From assembly GCF_015453285.1 (NCBI RefSeq), contig NZ_JADLZT010000006.1:124001-188000 (forward strand): a stretch of DNA of 64,000 nucleotides, read 5' to 3'. A model generated the notes under the pieces. That model was given only the letters and a program-made list of their open reading frames with translations. It was not told where the DNA came from and made no database searches. A program made the translations under genes and the position numbers. Positions 54,228 to 62,172 of the stretch are shown here, piece by piece; within the stretch, counting starts at the first letter, position 1; every line of letters starts with the position of its first letter. The DNA comes from Lysobacter niastensis. Its GTDB lineage: Bacteria > Pseudomonadota > Gammaproteobacteria > Xanthomonadales > Xanthomonadaceae.

Positions 54228-55192
54228 TGCAGGAAGCGGACCGGGCGAGTGCTGCCGGCCGGCGGTTGCAGGTGCAGTCGCGACACCCGCAGCGTCTCGT
54301 AGCGCTCGAGGACCGCGCAGATGTCGTTGACCGGGTCGCCGTCGTCCTCACGCAGGTACACCACCAGCGTCGAGCGCGTCGACCACATGACCCGTTCGAT
54401 GCCCGGCACGGCGGAAACGCCGCGGATGACCTCATTGCGCTCGAACTCCTCGCGATTGGGGTCGGCGGGTGCCGGAGCGGTCATGCCATTGACGGCGGAC
54501 TTGGCCGGCGCCGCGGCCTCGCGGGCGGGGGCGTCAGGCGCGGCAACTGCTGCCTCCGTCGCGGCCGGCGCGGACGGTTCCTGCGATGGCTTGCGGGCCA
54601 GCAGCGCGGCCAGTACTGCGGCCAGGACGAACCCGAGTATGAGGGCGGCCCCCCAGGCGATCGCGGTTTCGCGCGCAGTACGCGCCTGGGCCTGGTTGGC
54701 GAGGTCGTTGTGCAGCGTGGGCGGCAGCAGCGGTTTCACCAGCGTCCACACCGCATTGCCGTCATACAGTTCGATGCCGGAAGCCGCCTTGCGGGCGTCG
54801 GCTTCGATCGTGCCGGGCGTGGCGAGAATCCCGCCCGCGGCGCCGTGGAAGCGGATGCCGTCGGCCAGTTCACGGACCATGGGTGTGGTGATGCGGTAGT
54901 TCGCCCCCTGCTTGCACGACAGCAGCCAGAGTCGGCCCTCGCGATTGAGGCGGAGGTCGGCTTCCAGGCCACGCTCGGCCGCGTCCTCGATCGATTCGGC
55001 AACGAACCCGCGTGGCTGCAGTGCTTCGATCACCAGGCGTGAAAACTCGCGCCAGCGCATCGCGGACAGTGCCTCGATGCCGGCGCGTGCTTCCGATTGC
55101 TTGCGGCGAACCAGCCACAGATAGGCGGTAAGGGCGACGCCGAGCAGTACGGCGATGATCAGCGCGGTGGTGACGGAGAACCCGTTGAGCAT
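54212..55192 (-). CDS. Membrane-anchored restriction-endonuclease-like protein (Mrr/PDDEXK, 326 aa)
   Basis: An N-terminal helix (about residues 8-27) anchors a PDDEXK-like domain (about 35-165): 'MRWREFSRLVIEALQPRGFVAE', 'GLEADLRLNREGRLWLLSCKQG' (Asp, then S-C-K-Q as the E/QxK part), 'RITTPMVRELADGIRFHGA' and 'GGILATPG'. A second membrane helix (about 180-200) and an Ala/Pro linker lead to a C-terminal domain of about 80 residues, Cys-containing. The fold suggests an Mrr-type nuclease on the cytosolic face, but activity is not shown. The stop lies in a hairpin. It converges on the acyl-CoA reductase gene. Confidence 0.72.
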   Translation of the reverse strand: MLNGFSVTTALIIAVLLGVALTAYLWLVRRKQSEARAGIEALSAMRWREFSRLVIEALQPRGFVAESIEDAAERGLEADLRLNREGRLWLLSCKQGANYRITTPMVRELADGIRFHGAAGGILATPGTIEADARKAASGIELYDGNAVWTLVKPLLPPTLHNDLANQAQARTARETAIAWGAALILGFVLAAVLAALLARKPSQEPSAPAATEAAVAAPDAPAREAAAPAKSAVNGMTAPAPADPNREEFERNEVIRGVSAVPGIERVMWSTRSTLVVYLREDDGDPVNDICAVLERYETLRVSRLHLQPPAGSTRPVRFLQCRTF

Positions 55193-55277
55193 TCGGTCGA
55201 CGCCAATCCCTTGGAGGTGCGCGACTATAACCCCAGTCCCGGCGCGTGACGCGTGGAGACGGTCACGGCTTCAGGGA

Positions 55278-55348
55278 CGAAAAAGAAAGCCCGCCAGTCC
55301 GGAACCGTAAGGGGAGGGGAGCATACGGAGGAGCGGACTGACGGGCTT
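55278..55348 (-). terminator. Long-loop terminator after phasin gene
   Basis: On the minus strand AAGCCCGTCAGTCCG and CGGACTGGCGGGCTT pair across a loop of about 31 bases. A T-rich run (TTCTTTTT) follows. The large loop makes it atypical. Confidence 0.65.
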
Positions 55349-55385
55349 GTCTGGTGCCCGGACGACGGCCGGGTTGAAGCGGATT

Positions 55386-55949
55386 TCAGGAAGCAGGTGC
55401 GGCCGGGGCCTTCCTGGTAGCGCGGCGGGGCGCCTTCTTGGCGGCGGCCTTGCGCGGAGCCTTGGCAGCGGTGGTCCTGGCTGCAGGGGTCTTCGCGGCC
55501 TTGCGTGCCGGAGCGCCACCCTGCTTGCGCAGTTCGGCGGTCAGTGCGTCGACGCGGCGGCTGAGTTCGTTGAGGTCGTCGCGGCCCGGCACGCCGAGCT
55601 TGACGAGGGCGCGCTGCACGCGTTCTTCAAACACCTTTTCCAGCCGATCCCACGTGTCGGTGGCGCGCTCACGCGCCTGGCCAACTTTCGATTCGACGGC
55701 ATCTCGCACCGCATCGGCTTGGCCGCCCGCGAACTTGCGCGCGGTCTGCTCGAGCGTGAGTCCTTCCTTGACCAGAGCCTCGAACAATTTCGTTCCTTCG
55801 GCCTGGGCACGGCTGAAGGCGCCGACGCCGGCCAGCCAGATCTGCTGTGCCGATTCGCTCAGGCTGCGGGACAGGCGCTCGGCCTGCTGTTGTGCATTGG
55901 CCGATCCGGCCGTGGACTTCTTCGCGGTCTTCTTGAACTTGGCAGCCAT
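55386..55949 (-). CDS. Phasin family protein (PHA-granule associated, PhaI/PhaF-like; 187 aa)
   Basis: A helical phasin domain (about 20-115) contains 'IWLAGVGAFSRAQAEGTKLFEALVKEG', the signature of poly(hydroxyalkanoate) granule proteins. A short coiled coil with 'DLNELSRRVDALTAELRKQ' comes next, then a basic Ala/Lys/Arg tail ('KAPRKAAAKKAPRRATRKA') like histone H1 and PhaF. It coats lipid inclusions and may link them to DNA. No PHA synthase lies in the window. The start ATG is at 55947-55949. Confidence 0.9.
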   Translation of the reverse strand: MAAKFKKTAKKSTAGSANAQQQAERLSRSLSESAQQIWLAGVGAFSRAQAEGTKLFEALVKEGLTLEQTARKFAGGQADAVRDAVESKVGQARERATDTWDRLEKVFEERVQRALVKLGVPGRDDLNELSRRVDALTAELRKQGGAPARKAAKTPAARTTAAKAPRKAAAKKAPRRATRKAPAAPAS

Positions 55950-56030
55950 GTTCGCTCCGCCGAAGGGCGTGGTCGTGGTGCAGCCACATTGGCCCCGCGG
56001 TCTAGAGCTTTCACACCAGCCTGAGCGACG

Positions 56031-57293
56031 TCAGTGCGTGCCGCGTCGCCGCGTCCTGCTGGCCGGCTTGCGGGCAACCATGTGTTCGACGTCGTCCAGC
56101 GCACGTTTCAGGCGCGCGGTCGTTTCGGTGTGGCGGGAGGGCGGCGCGATGCCGTCCAGGACCGACCGCTTCTCGTCGGCCAGGATCTCGTCGCGCAAGC
56201 GGATGCCGTTGGCGGCCAGTTGCGGGCGCAGCGTCTCGGCGTTCCGGCGCAGGTCGGCCAGCGTGTTGCGGTAGGCGAGCTCGCAGATCCTGCGTCGCGA
56301 GGAGAAGCTGAAGGCATTGGTGAAGAACATCTCGCTGTCGCGGGCGTTGGGCTCGAAGACCAGCTGGTCGATGTTCGGATACTGCTGGCTGTAGCGGGCC
56401 AGTCCCACCTGCATGCGCGATTGCAGCAGCGTGCGGAAGGTCTGCGAGAGAACGGTAGGCAGCCCGCCCGCAGCCAGGCTGCGATCGTGGTCGACGGGCA
56501 TGCCCTCGTTCTGGTTGAAAGGCACCAGCGGGTTGATGCCGATCATCAGGTCGATGTCCTGATCCAGCACGACCGAGGCATGCATCGTGCGGCGCAGTGC
56601 GCCGTCGACGAAGTGGCGGCCCCGGATTTCCACTGGCGGATACAGGGCGGGCAGGGCGGCGCTGGCCTGCACCGCCTGCGAGATGGGTACGTCTTCCCAG
56701 CCAGGGCCGCCGAACTTGACGGCTTCGCCGCTATCGAGGTCGACGGCCACCACGTAAAGCGGTGCGGACAAGTCGCGGAAATCGTTGCTACGGCCGCGCC
56801 GGGTGAACACGTCGCGAAGGAATTCCTCGATCTGACTGTTGTCGAACAGGCCGTTCGGCACGAGTCCACCGAAACGGGTGATCAGGTCGGCCCAGCGCGC
56901 TTCCCGCGGTGCGAACAGCAGCTCGCTCCACCATTGCGTGGCGAGTCGCGGCAGGCTGGCGGCGCGGCGAAGATACTCGTAGATCGCCGGCCGCATGAAC
57001 GTGTCGGGCCGGAATTGCACGTCGTCGCTGTCGCCGGTGATGAAGATCCGGCACATCTCGGCGGTGTCCATGCGGTTGGCCAGACCGGCCGCCAGGAAAG
57101 CACCGCTGCTGACGCCGACATAGCAGTCCAGCCGATTGAGGTCGAGTCCCTCGAACGCCTCGTCGAGGGCGCGTAACGCCCCCAGCTCGTACATGCCGCC
57201 GATCGGCCCGCCGCCGGCGACCGCCAGTCCGATACGGGCCTTGGCGCCGGAGGGCTTGCTCGCCCGTTGCCGGGCGGTGTGGATGGACAGCAT
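56031..57293 (-). CDS. Patatin-like phospholipase (420 aa)
   Basis: The patatin core starts 'IGLAVAGGGPIGGMYELGAL', with the oxyanion glycines at about 27-32. The nucleophile elbow 'GVSSG' (60-64) gives Ser62, and 'HFVDGALRRTM' gives the Asp. 'ARDSEMFFTNAFSFSSRRRICELAYRNTL' near the end is typical of a bacterial patatin group often found near phasins. The N-terminus is basic with no clear signal. It may act on membrane or granule lipids. The ATG at 57291-57293 follows a weak site. It is divergent from the next gene. Confidence 0.87.
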   Translation of the reverse strand: MLSIHTARQRASKPSGAKARIGLAVAGGGPIGGMYELGALRALDEAFEGLDLNRLDCYVGVSSGAFLAAGLANRMDTAEMCRIFITGDSDDVQFRPDTFMRPAIYEYLRRAASLPRLATQWWSELLFAPREARWADLITRFGGLVPNGLFDNSQIEEFLRDVFTRRGRSNDFRDLSAPLYVVAVDLDSGEAVKFGGPGWEDVPISQAVQASAALPALYPPVEIRGRHFVDGALRRTMHASVVLDQDIDLMIGINPLVPFNQNEGMPVDHDRSLAAGGLPTVLSQTFRTLLQSRMQVGLARYSQQYPNIDQLVFEPNARDSEMFFTNAFSFSSRRRICELAYRNTLADLRRNAETLRPQLAANGIRLRDEILADEKRSVLDGIAPPSRHTETTARLKRALDDVEHMVARKPASRTRRRGTH

Positions 57294-57385
57294 GGAGGCG
57301 GACACACTACGACGGAACTGGTCCCGAGTGTAGCCCAGCCCGTGGCTTGCGCCGGGCCGGGGCCGGGCCCGATGATCAGGGCGCG

Positions 57386-58114
57386 ATGTCCAGGACCCGC
57401 GACCTCCCCGCAAGACTCGGCTGCCTGCTGGCACGCCATCAGGTCCTGCACGACCACGAACGGGAACCGCGCAACCGGTTGCGCTGGCTGCCGGAGCTGC
57501 GCCGCTGGCAGACGCAGCGACTGGAAGCGAGTTTCGACCGGTTCCTGCGCGATCCGCGCCGCCGTCCGGCCGCGCAGTTCTTCCTCACCGATGTCTACAA
57601 CGACAACGACTTCAGCCGCCGCGATGCCGATATCGCGAAGGTGCTTCCGATGATGCAGCGCCTGCTGCCGGGGGCTCTGCTGGCCACGGTCGCCGACGCC
57701 ATCGAATTGGGCCTGCTGACCCATGCCCTCGACCTGCGGATGGCGCAGGTGCTGGAGGAGATCGCACCGGACCGGCGCCGTCTCGATGCTGTGCTCTATG
57801 CAGAGGTGTACCGGAGGTGCGGGCTACCGCGCCTGCGTGGGCACCAGGTCGCACTGCTCGCAAAGGTCGGCATCGACCTGGGGCGGGCCATGCGGCTGCC
57901 GGGGGTGTCGATGCTGCTGAAACTCTCGCGAGGTCCGGCCCGGGCGGCCGGACTGGAGGAACTCCAGGGCTTCCTCGAACGCGGCTTCGCCGCGTTCGGT
58001 GCATTGGGGGATGCCGGCGCCTTCATCGCCGAGATCGAGGCCGATGAGCGCGAAGTCTTACGCCGGCTCTTCGCCGGGGATCCCCGGCCGTTCGGGATGA
58101 CCCGCGTCGAGTGA
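57386..58114 (+). CDS. Conserved hypothetical protein, helical (242 aa)
   Basis: The protein is mainly alpha-helical and basic, with the segment 'FFLTDVYNDNDFSRRDADIAKVLPMMQRLLPGALL' (residues about 62-96), which looks strongly conserved. 'LTHALDLRMAQVL' and 'YAEVYRRCG' follow. No signal peptide or membrane helix is seen. I recall similar proteins in other gammaproteobacteria but cannot name the family. CAGGG lies before the ATG at 57386. It is divergent from the patatin gene and converges on the PHA-system gene. Confidence 0.7.
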   Translation: MSRTRDLPARLGCLLARHQVLHDHEREPRNRLRWLPELRRWQTQRLEASFDRFLRDPRRRPAAQFFLTDVYNDNDFSRRDADIAKVLPMMQRLLPGALLATVADAIELGLLTHALDLRMAQVLEEIAPDRRRLDAVLYAEVYRRCGLPRLRGHQVALLAKVGIDLGRAMRLPGVSMLLKLSRGPARAAGLEELQGFLERGFAAFGALGDAGAFIAEIEADEREVLRRLFAGDPRPFGMTRVE

Positions 58115-58120
58115 GCGGCG

Positions 58121-58399
58121 TCAGGTAAAGCGTTCGTCCAGCACTCGGCGGATTTCGGCCTCGATGGGGCCCTTCAGCGCGCCGAGCAGGAACCCGAGCT
58201 GGGCCGTCACCCGCAACTGCTGCGGTTCCAGTTCGATGTGGCCGTCGACGCCACTGCGATTGAAGTGCAGGGTGCTGTCGCCGTCCCACGCGTATTCCAT
58301 GCCGAACCGCTCGGAGAGCTTGTCGGCCACTTCCTGCACAGCCTGATGGGCCTGATTGGGTGCCAGCGAATGCGCGTGGCGGATATCGATCTTCGACAT
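58121..58399 (-). CDS. Polyhydroxyalkanoic acid system family protein (92 aa)
   Basis: The short protein ('MSKIDIRHAHSLAPNQAHQAVQEVADKL' start, 'LRVTAQLGFLLGALKGPIEAEIRRVLDE' end) matches the PHA_gran_rgn family, found near phasins. It is about the size and shape of a START-like half-barrel. The function in granules is not established. GGGAGGAC lies before the ATG at 58397-58399. It is on the same strand as the phasin and patatin genes but separated by the hypothetical gene. Confidence 0.85.
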   Translation of the reverse strand: MSKIDIRHAHSLAPNQAHQAVQEVADKLSERFGMEYAWDGDSTLHFNRSGVDGHIELEPQQLRVTAQLGFLLGALKGPIEAEIRRVLDERFT

Positions 58400-58464
58400 G
58401 GGTCCTCCCGAGTGGCGCCTATTGTGCGCGTCGAAGGTGACGGCATCCAAGTGTGCGCGGCGTC

Positions 58465-59283
58465 ATGTTAGATTGCCGCGGCGTGGAAGCCCTCAGACTT
58501 CGATTCCAGAACCGACCCCATGCCGACCTGGCCTTGAGCCCGGGCGTGCATGCGCTTGGCATCGACCGCAGCGGCGATGCCGTGCTGGTCCATGAACTGG
58601 ACGAAGCGGTCGCCCAACTGTGCGTGGACCGCCGTGGCGTATGGCTCCAGGTGCGCGCGGGTGTCCGGGGGCTGCACGTCAACGGCCGCCCGGTCAGGCG
58701 CATGGCGATGCTGCGGGTAGGCGACGCGATCTACGTCAATGGCGTCGAACTGATGCTGCTCGGCAACGAGCCGCTGCCCGTCCCGCGCAGCACCGCACAG
58801 GGGAACAGCGAGGCGCGCATGGTCCTGCGCGGTGTGGGCGGCCTGCATCACGGCCGCGCATATTCGCTGGATCAGCCGCGCGTCGTCGGCCGCGCTGCCG
58901 ATTGCGACATCCGTATCAACGAACCCGCCTTTGCCGAGCACCATGCGCGGCTGGAACCGCACGCCGATGGCGTGGTCCTGCGCGATGCCGGTTCGGCCGA
59001 CGGCAGCCTGGTCAATGGCGTGGCGGTGCGCGATGCCCTGCTTCGGCCTGGCGACCAAGTCGTGTTCGACCTTCAGCACCGCTTCGTGATCGAGGCTCCG
59101 GTCGGACGCGCGACGACAAGCCATGCATCAGGTGTGGTCAGGCCCGACCCGGTCGTCTCCGATACCCGCGACGAAGGCACTCGTCCGCTACCGCGGCCGA
59201 TGCGCAGGATGCCGTGGCTTTTGCTGGCGGCACTGCTGATGGCCGCCGTGCTCAGCCTGCTGCTGCTGTACGGCGCGCGCTAG
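58465..59283 (+). CDS. FHA-domain protein with C-terminal membrane helix (272 aa)
   Basis: The FHA domain lies at about residues 120-205: 'RVVGRAADCDIRINEPAFAEHHARLEPHADGVVLRDAGSADGSLVNGVAV'-type order, with the GR, S/H and N-G phosphothreonine-binding elements. An upstream half (1-100) looks like a degenerate FHA fold ('GLHVNGRPVRRMAMLRVGDAIYVNG'). A single membrane helix ends the chain ('WLLLAALLMAAVLSLLLLYG'). The start may be ATG at 58465 or GTG at 58483. TTAGAT lies just before the GTG. The 3' end overlaps msrQ by 32 bases. Confidence 0.83.
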   Translation: MLDCRGVEALRLRFQNRPHADLALSPGVHALGIDRSGDAVLVHELDEAVAQLCVDRRGVWLQVRAGVRGLHVNGRPVRRMAMLRVGDAIYVNGVELMLLGNEPLPVPRSTAQGNSEARMVLRGVGGLHHGRAYSLDQPRVVGRAADCDIRINEPAFAEHHARLEPHADGVVLRDAGSADGSLVNGVAVRDALLRPGDQVVFDLQHRFVIEAPVGRATTSHASGVVRPDPVVSDTRDEGTRPLPRPMRRMPWLLLAALLMAAVLSLLLLYGAR

Positions 59284-59914
59284 GGCTGTTGGCCCTGCGC
59301 AGCCGCTTCCAGAGCCTCCAGCCCAGCAGCACTGCGAGGATCCCGGCATAGAGTGCCGGTTCGCGGATGTCGGATTTCACCAGCCACCAGAAATGCAGCA
59401 CGGCTAACACGCCAATCACGTAGACGAGGCGATGCAGTTGCGCCCAGCGCTTGCCCAGTCGCCGGATCGCGGCCTGGGTCGAGGTCGCGGCCAGCGGCAA
59501 CAGCAGCAGCCACGCGGTGAAGCCGACCGTGATGTAGGGACGCTTGGCGATCTCTTCGAAGATCTGCGTCCAGTAGCCGCGCAGGTCCAGCACGAGATAG
59601 GCCGTGAAGTGCAGCGTCGCATAGAAGAACGTGTACAGCCCGAGCATGCGGCGGAAGCGCAGCAACACGGTCTGCCCCGTCAGCTGGCGTAACGGCGTTA
59701 TGGCCAGCGTGATCATCAGGAAGCGCAGGGCCCAGAGGCCGAGGCGATGTTCGATCTCGGCGACGGGATCCGCCCCCAGTCCGCCACTGCCTGTCAGCCA
59801 TTCCTGGCGGATCTGCCAGCCCAGGATCGCGGCCGGCACCAGTGCGAGCAGGTGGACGGCGGTCTTTACGCCAAAGATGGCTCGCGTACCGGGACGCCAG
59901 GTCGCGGTCGCCAT
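59252..59914 (-). CDS. msrQ: Haem-binding membrane subunit MsrQ (220 aa)
   Basis: Six membrane helices of the ferric reductase-like (YedZ) fold with conserved histidines in 'ATLHFTAYLVLDLRGYW', 'RWAQLHRLVYVIGVLAVLHFWW' and 'EIEHRLGLWALRFL'. It passes quinol electrons to periplasmic MsrP. The ATG at 59912-59914 overlaps the msrP stop, so the two are coupled. The C-terminal 32 bases overlap the convergent FHA gene. Confidence 0.94.
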   Translation of the reverse strand: MATATWRPGTRAIFGVKTAVHLLALVPAAILGWQIRQEWLTGSGGLGADPVAEIEHRLGLWALRFLMITLAITPLRQLTGQTVLLRFRRMLGLYTFFYATLHFTAYLVLDLRGYWTQIFEEIAKRPYITVGFTAWLLLLPLAATSTQAAIRRLGKRWAQLHRLVYVIGVLAVLHFWWLVKSDIREPALYAGILAVLLGWRLWKRLRRANSPSARRTAAAG

Positions 59915-60882
59915 CAGAACCACTTCTTCAGGTCCATGCCGGCGTACATGCCGCCCACCTGGTCGGCGTAGCCGTTGAACAGGCGGGTGGGGATCCGCTC
60001 TGCGAACAGCTTGCTGGCGGTGCCCGAGATGCGGCGCTCGGTCTTCTGGCTCCAGCGGGGGTGGTCCACGTTCGGATTCACGTTGGAGAAGAAGCCGTAC
60101 TCGCTGGACTGCGCGTCATGCCAACTCGTTTCAGGCATCTTCTCGACGAAGGTGATCGCGACGATGGACTTGATGCTCTTGAAGCCGTACTTCCATGGCA
60201 CCACCAGGCGGATGGGCGCGCCATTCTGCTGCGGCAGCGGTTTGCCGTAGAGGCCGGTGGCGAGCAGCGTCAAGGGATGCATCGCCTCATCTATGCGCAG
60301 CCCTTCGCGGTACGGCCAATCGAGCGCCGGATAACCGATGCCTGGCATCTGCTTGCGATCGGCGAGGGTGGTGAAGGCGACGTACTTCGCCTGCGAGGTG
60401 GGCTGGAAGCGCTTGAGCACGTCGGCGAGCGGTACGCCGAGCCACGGGATCACCATCGACCAGCCCTCGACGCAGCGAAGCCGATAGATGCGTTCCTCAG
60501 GCGTCAGCCCTTTGATGAGATCTTCCAGCGCGACCCGCCCCGGCTTGGCGCAGTGTCCGCCGACCGCCACGGTCCACGGACTCGTGCGCAGCGTGCGCGC
60601 CGCCCGCGAGGGATCCGCCTTGTTGGTGCCGAACTCGTAGAAATTGTTGTACGTGGTGACATCCTCGTAACGCGTGAGCGTTTCGGACGTCCGGAATCCC
60701 GAGCGCGCCTGCTCGGGCGTGATGGTGACCTTCGGCGGGGGCGGTGGGTCGGCATCGGCACAACCCGCCAACCCCAGGGCCGGCGAAGCCGCCAGGGCGG
60801 CGAGCAGTCGCCGCCGCTCGCGGTACACCGACTCGTCGGTGATTTCGGCGGCGGGAATCTTCAGGGTATCGCGCAGCGACAT
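59914..60882 (-). CDS. msrP: Periplasmic methionine sulfoxide reductase MsrP (molybdoenzyme, 322 aa)
   Basis: The Mo-cofactor ligand Cys137 lies in 'RLRCVEGWSMVIPWLGV'. 'GGHCAKPGR' and 'VPWKYGFKSIKSIVAI' are further sulfite-oxidase-fold signatures. The N-terminus has twin arginines ('RERRRLLAALAASPALGLAGC'), a Tat-type signal. The 'LAGC' at 38-41 could also make it a lipoprotein. It repairs oxidised methionine in envelope proteins. The ATG at 60880-60882 is chosen. TATATT lies about 40 bases upstream on this strand. Confidence 0.95.
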   Translation of the reverse strand: MSLRDTLKIPAAEITDESVYRERRRLLAALAASPALGLAGCADADPPPPPKVTITPEQARSGFRTSETLTRYEDVTTYNNFYEFGTNKADPSRAARTLRTSPWTVAVGGHCAKPGRVALEDLIKGLTPEERIYRLRCVEGWSMVIPWLGVPLADVLKRFQPTSQAKYVAFTTLADRKQMPGIGYPALDWPYREGLRIDEAMHPLTLLATGLYGKPLPQQNGAPIRLVVPWKYGFKSIKSIVAITFVEKMPETSWHDAQSSEYGFFSNVNPNVDHPRWSQKTERRISGTASKLFAERIPTRLFNGYADQVGGMYAGMDLKKWF

Positions 60883-61030
60883 GACAGGCTCCGGCAGCGC
60901 TGGGGGGCGGGCTGCATCAGCAATATAGAGGTCTTTGCCGGGCAAAAAGTTGCGATGGAAACCATGAATCCGTTGTCTGTTGCACTGCGGCATACTAGGT
61001 CTTCACCCCCTAATGCCGATGGAGCGTTTC

Positions 61031-62116
61031 ATGTCCCGCGCCTACAACTTCAGTGCCGGCCCCGCGACCCTTCCCGAACCGGTGCTGCAGCAGGCGCAGG
61101 CGGAAATGCTCGATTGGCACGGCGTCGGCGCGTCGATCGTCGAACTCAGCCATCGCGGCCCGGAGTTCATGCAGGTGGCGCAGGAGGCCGAGGCCGACCT
61201 GCGCACGCTGATGTCGATTCCGGACGATTACGCCGTGCTGTTCCTGCAGGGCGGCGCGACGACGCAGCAGGCACTGATCGCGCTGAACTTTGCCGATCCG
61301 GGCCAGTCGGCCGACTACGTGATCACGGGGCACTGGGGCAAGACCGCCCTCAAGCAGGTCAAGCCGTATGTGAATGCAACCGTTGCCGCCAATGGCGAAG
61401 CGGGCGGCTTCCGCGACATTCCCGCCCGCGGTGAATGGAAGCTGTCCGACGATGCGGCGTACGTGCATTACACCGCCAACGAGACCATCCATGGCGTCGA
61501 GTTCCGCGATATTCCCGACGTCGGTTCGACGCCGGTGTTTGCAGACTTCAGCTCGTCGATCGCCTCCGAACCGCTGGATGTGTCCAGGTTTGGCCTGATC
61601 TATGCCGGCGCGCAGAAGAACCTCGGCCCGGTGGGCGTGGCCGTGGTGATCGTCCGTCGCGATCTGCTCGAACGCGCCGGCCAGCCGCGCGCGGAGATCC
61701 TCGACTACCGCGCCCACGTCAAGGGCGAATCCATGCTCAACACGCCGCCGACCTGGAACTGGTATCTGGCCGGCCTGGTGTTCAAGTGGATGATCAAGGA
61801 AGGCGGCGTCGCCGAGTTCGCCAAGCGCAATGCGCGCAAGGCGGCAGCGCTGTACGAGGTGATCGACGGTTCCGGCGGGTTCTATCGCAACGAAGTGGCG
61901 GCGCCCGTGCGCTCGCGCATGAACGTGCCGTTCTTCCTGCACGACGAGGCGCTCGACAAGCCGTTCCTGAAGGAAGCGGAGGCCGCCGGCCTGATCTCGC
62001 TCAAGGGACATCGCGCGCTCGGCGGCATGCGCGCTTCGATCTACAACGCGATGCCCGAGGAAGGCGTGCAGGCGCTAGCCGCCTTCATGCGCGACTTCCA
62101 GCAACGGAACGGGTAA
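61031..62116 (+). CDS. serC: Phosphoserine aminotransferase SerC (361 aa)
   Basis: PLP-dependent class V aminotransferase with '[21 protein letters not shown]', '[15 protein letters not shown]', 'ADFSSSI' and the PLP lysine in '[12 protein letters not shown]'. It acts in serine and pyridoxal phosphate synthesis. It is first in the serC-pheA-hisC run. GGAG lies 7 bases before the ATG at 61031. An in-frame ATG at 61013 is less likely. Confidence 0.96.
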   Translation: MSRAYNFSAGPATLPEPVLQQAQAEMLDWHGVGASIVELSHRGPEFMQVAQEAEADLRTLMSIPDDYAVLFLQGGATTQQALIALNFADPGQSADYVITGHWGKTALKQVKPYVNATVAANGEAGGFRDIPARGEWKLSDDAAYVHYTANETIHGVEFRDIPDVGSTPVFADFSSSIASEPLDVSRFGLIYAGAQKNLGPVGVAVVIVRRDLLERAGQPRAEILDYRAHVKGESMLNTPPTWNWYLAGLVFKWMIKEGGVAEFAKRNARKAAALYEVIDGSGGFYRNEVAAPVRSRMNVPFFLHDEALDKPFLKEAEAAGLISLKGHRALGGMRASIYNAMPEEGVQALAAFMRDFQQRNG

Positions 62117-62122
62117 GTGGCA

Positions 62123-62149
62123 CAGCCGGCGCCTCGTGGGCGTCGGCTG
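62123..62149 (+). other. Stem-loop in serC-pheA gap
   Basis: An 11-bp stem (one G-T pair) CAGCCGGCGCC/GGCGTCGGCTG with loop TCGTG lies between serC and pheA. It has no T-run. It may tune read-through or RNA stability. No leader peptide or Phe-rich frame is present, so classical attenuation is not supported. Confidence 0.45.
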
Positions 62150-62172
62150 CGGCCGCGTAAGGTAACGGGACA

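Noticed and set aside
62123-62149. Phenylalanine attenuator before pheA
   Set aside because: The stem lacks a T-run, and there is no Phe-rich leader peptide.
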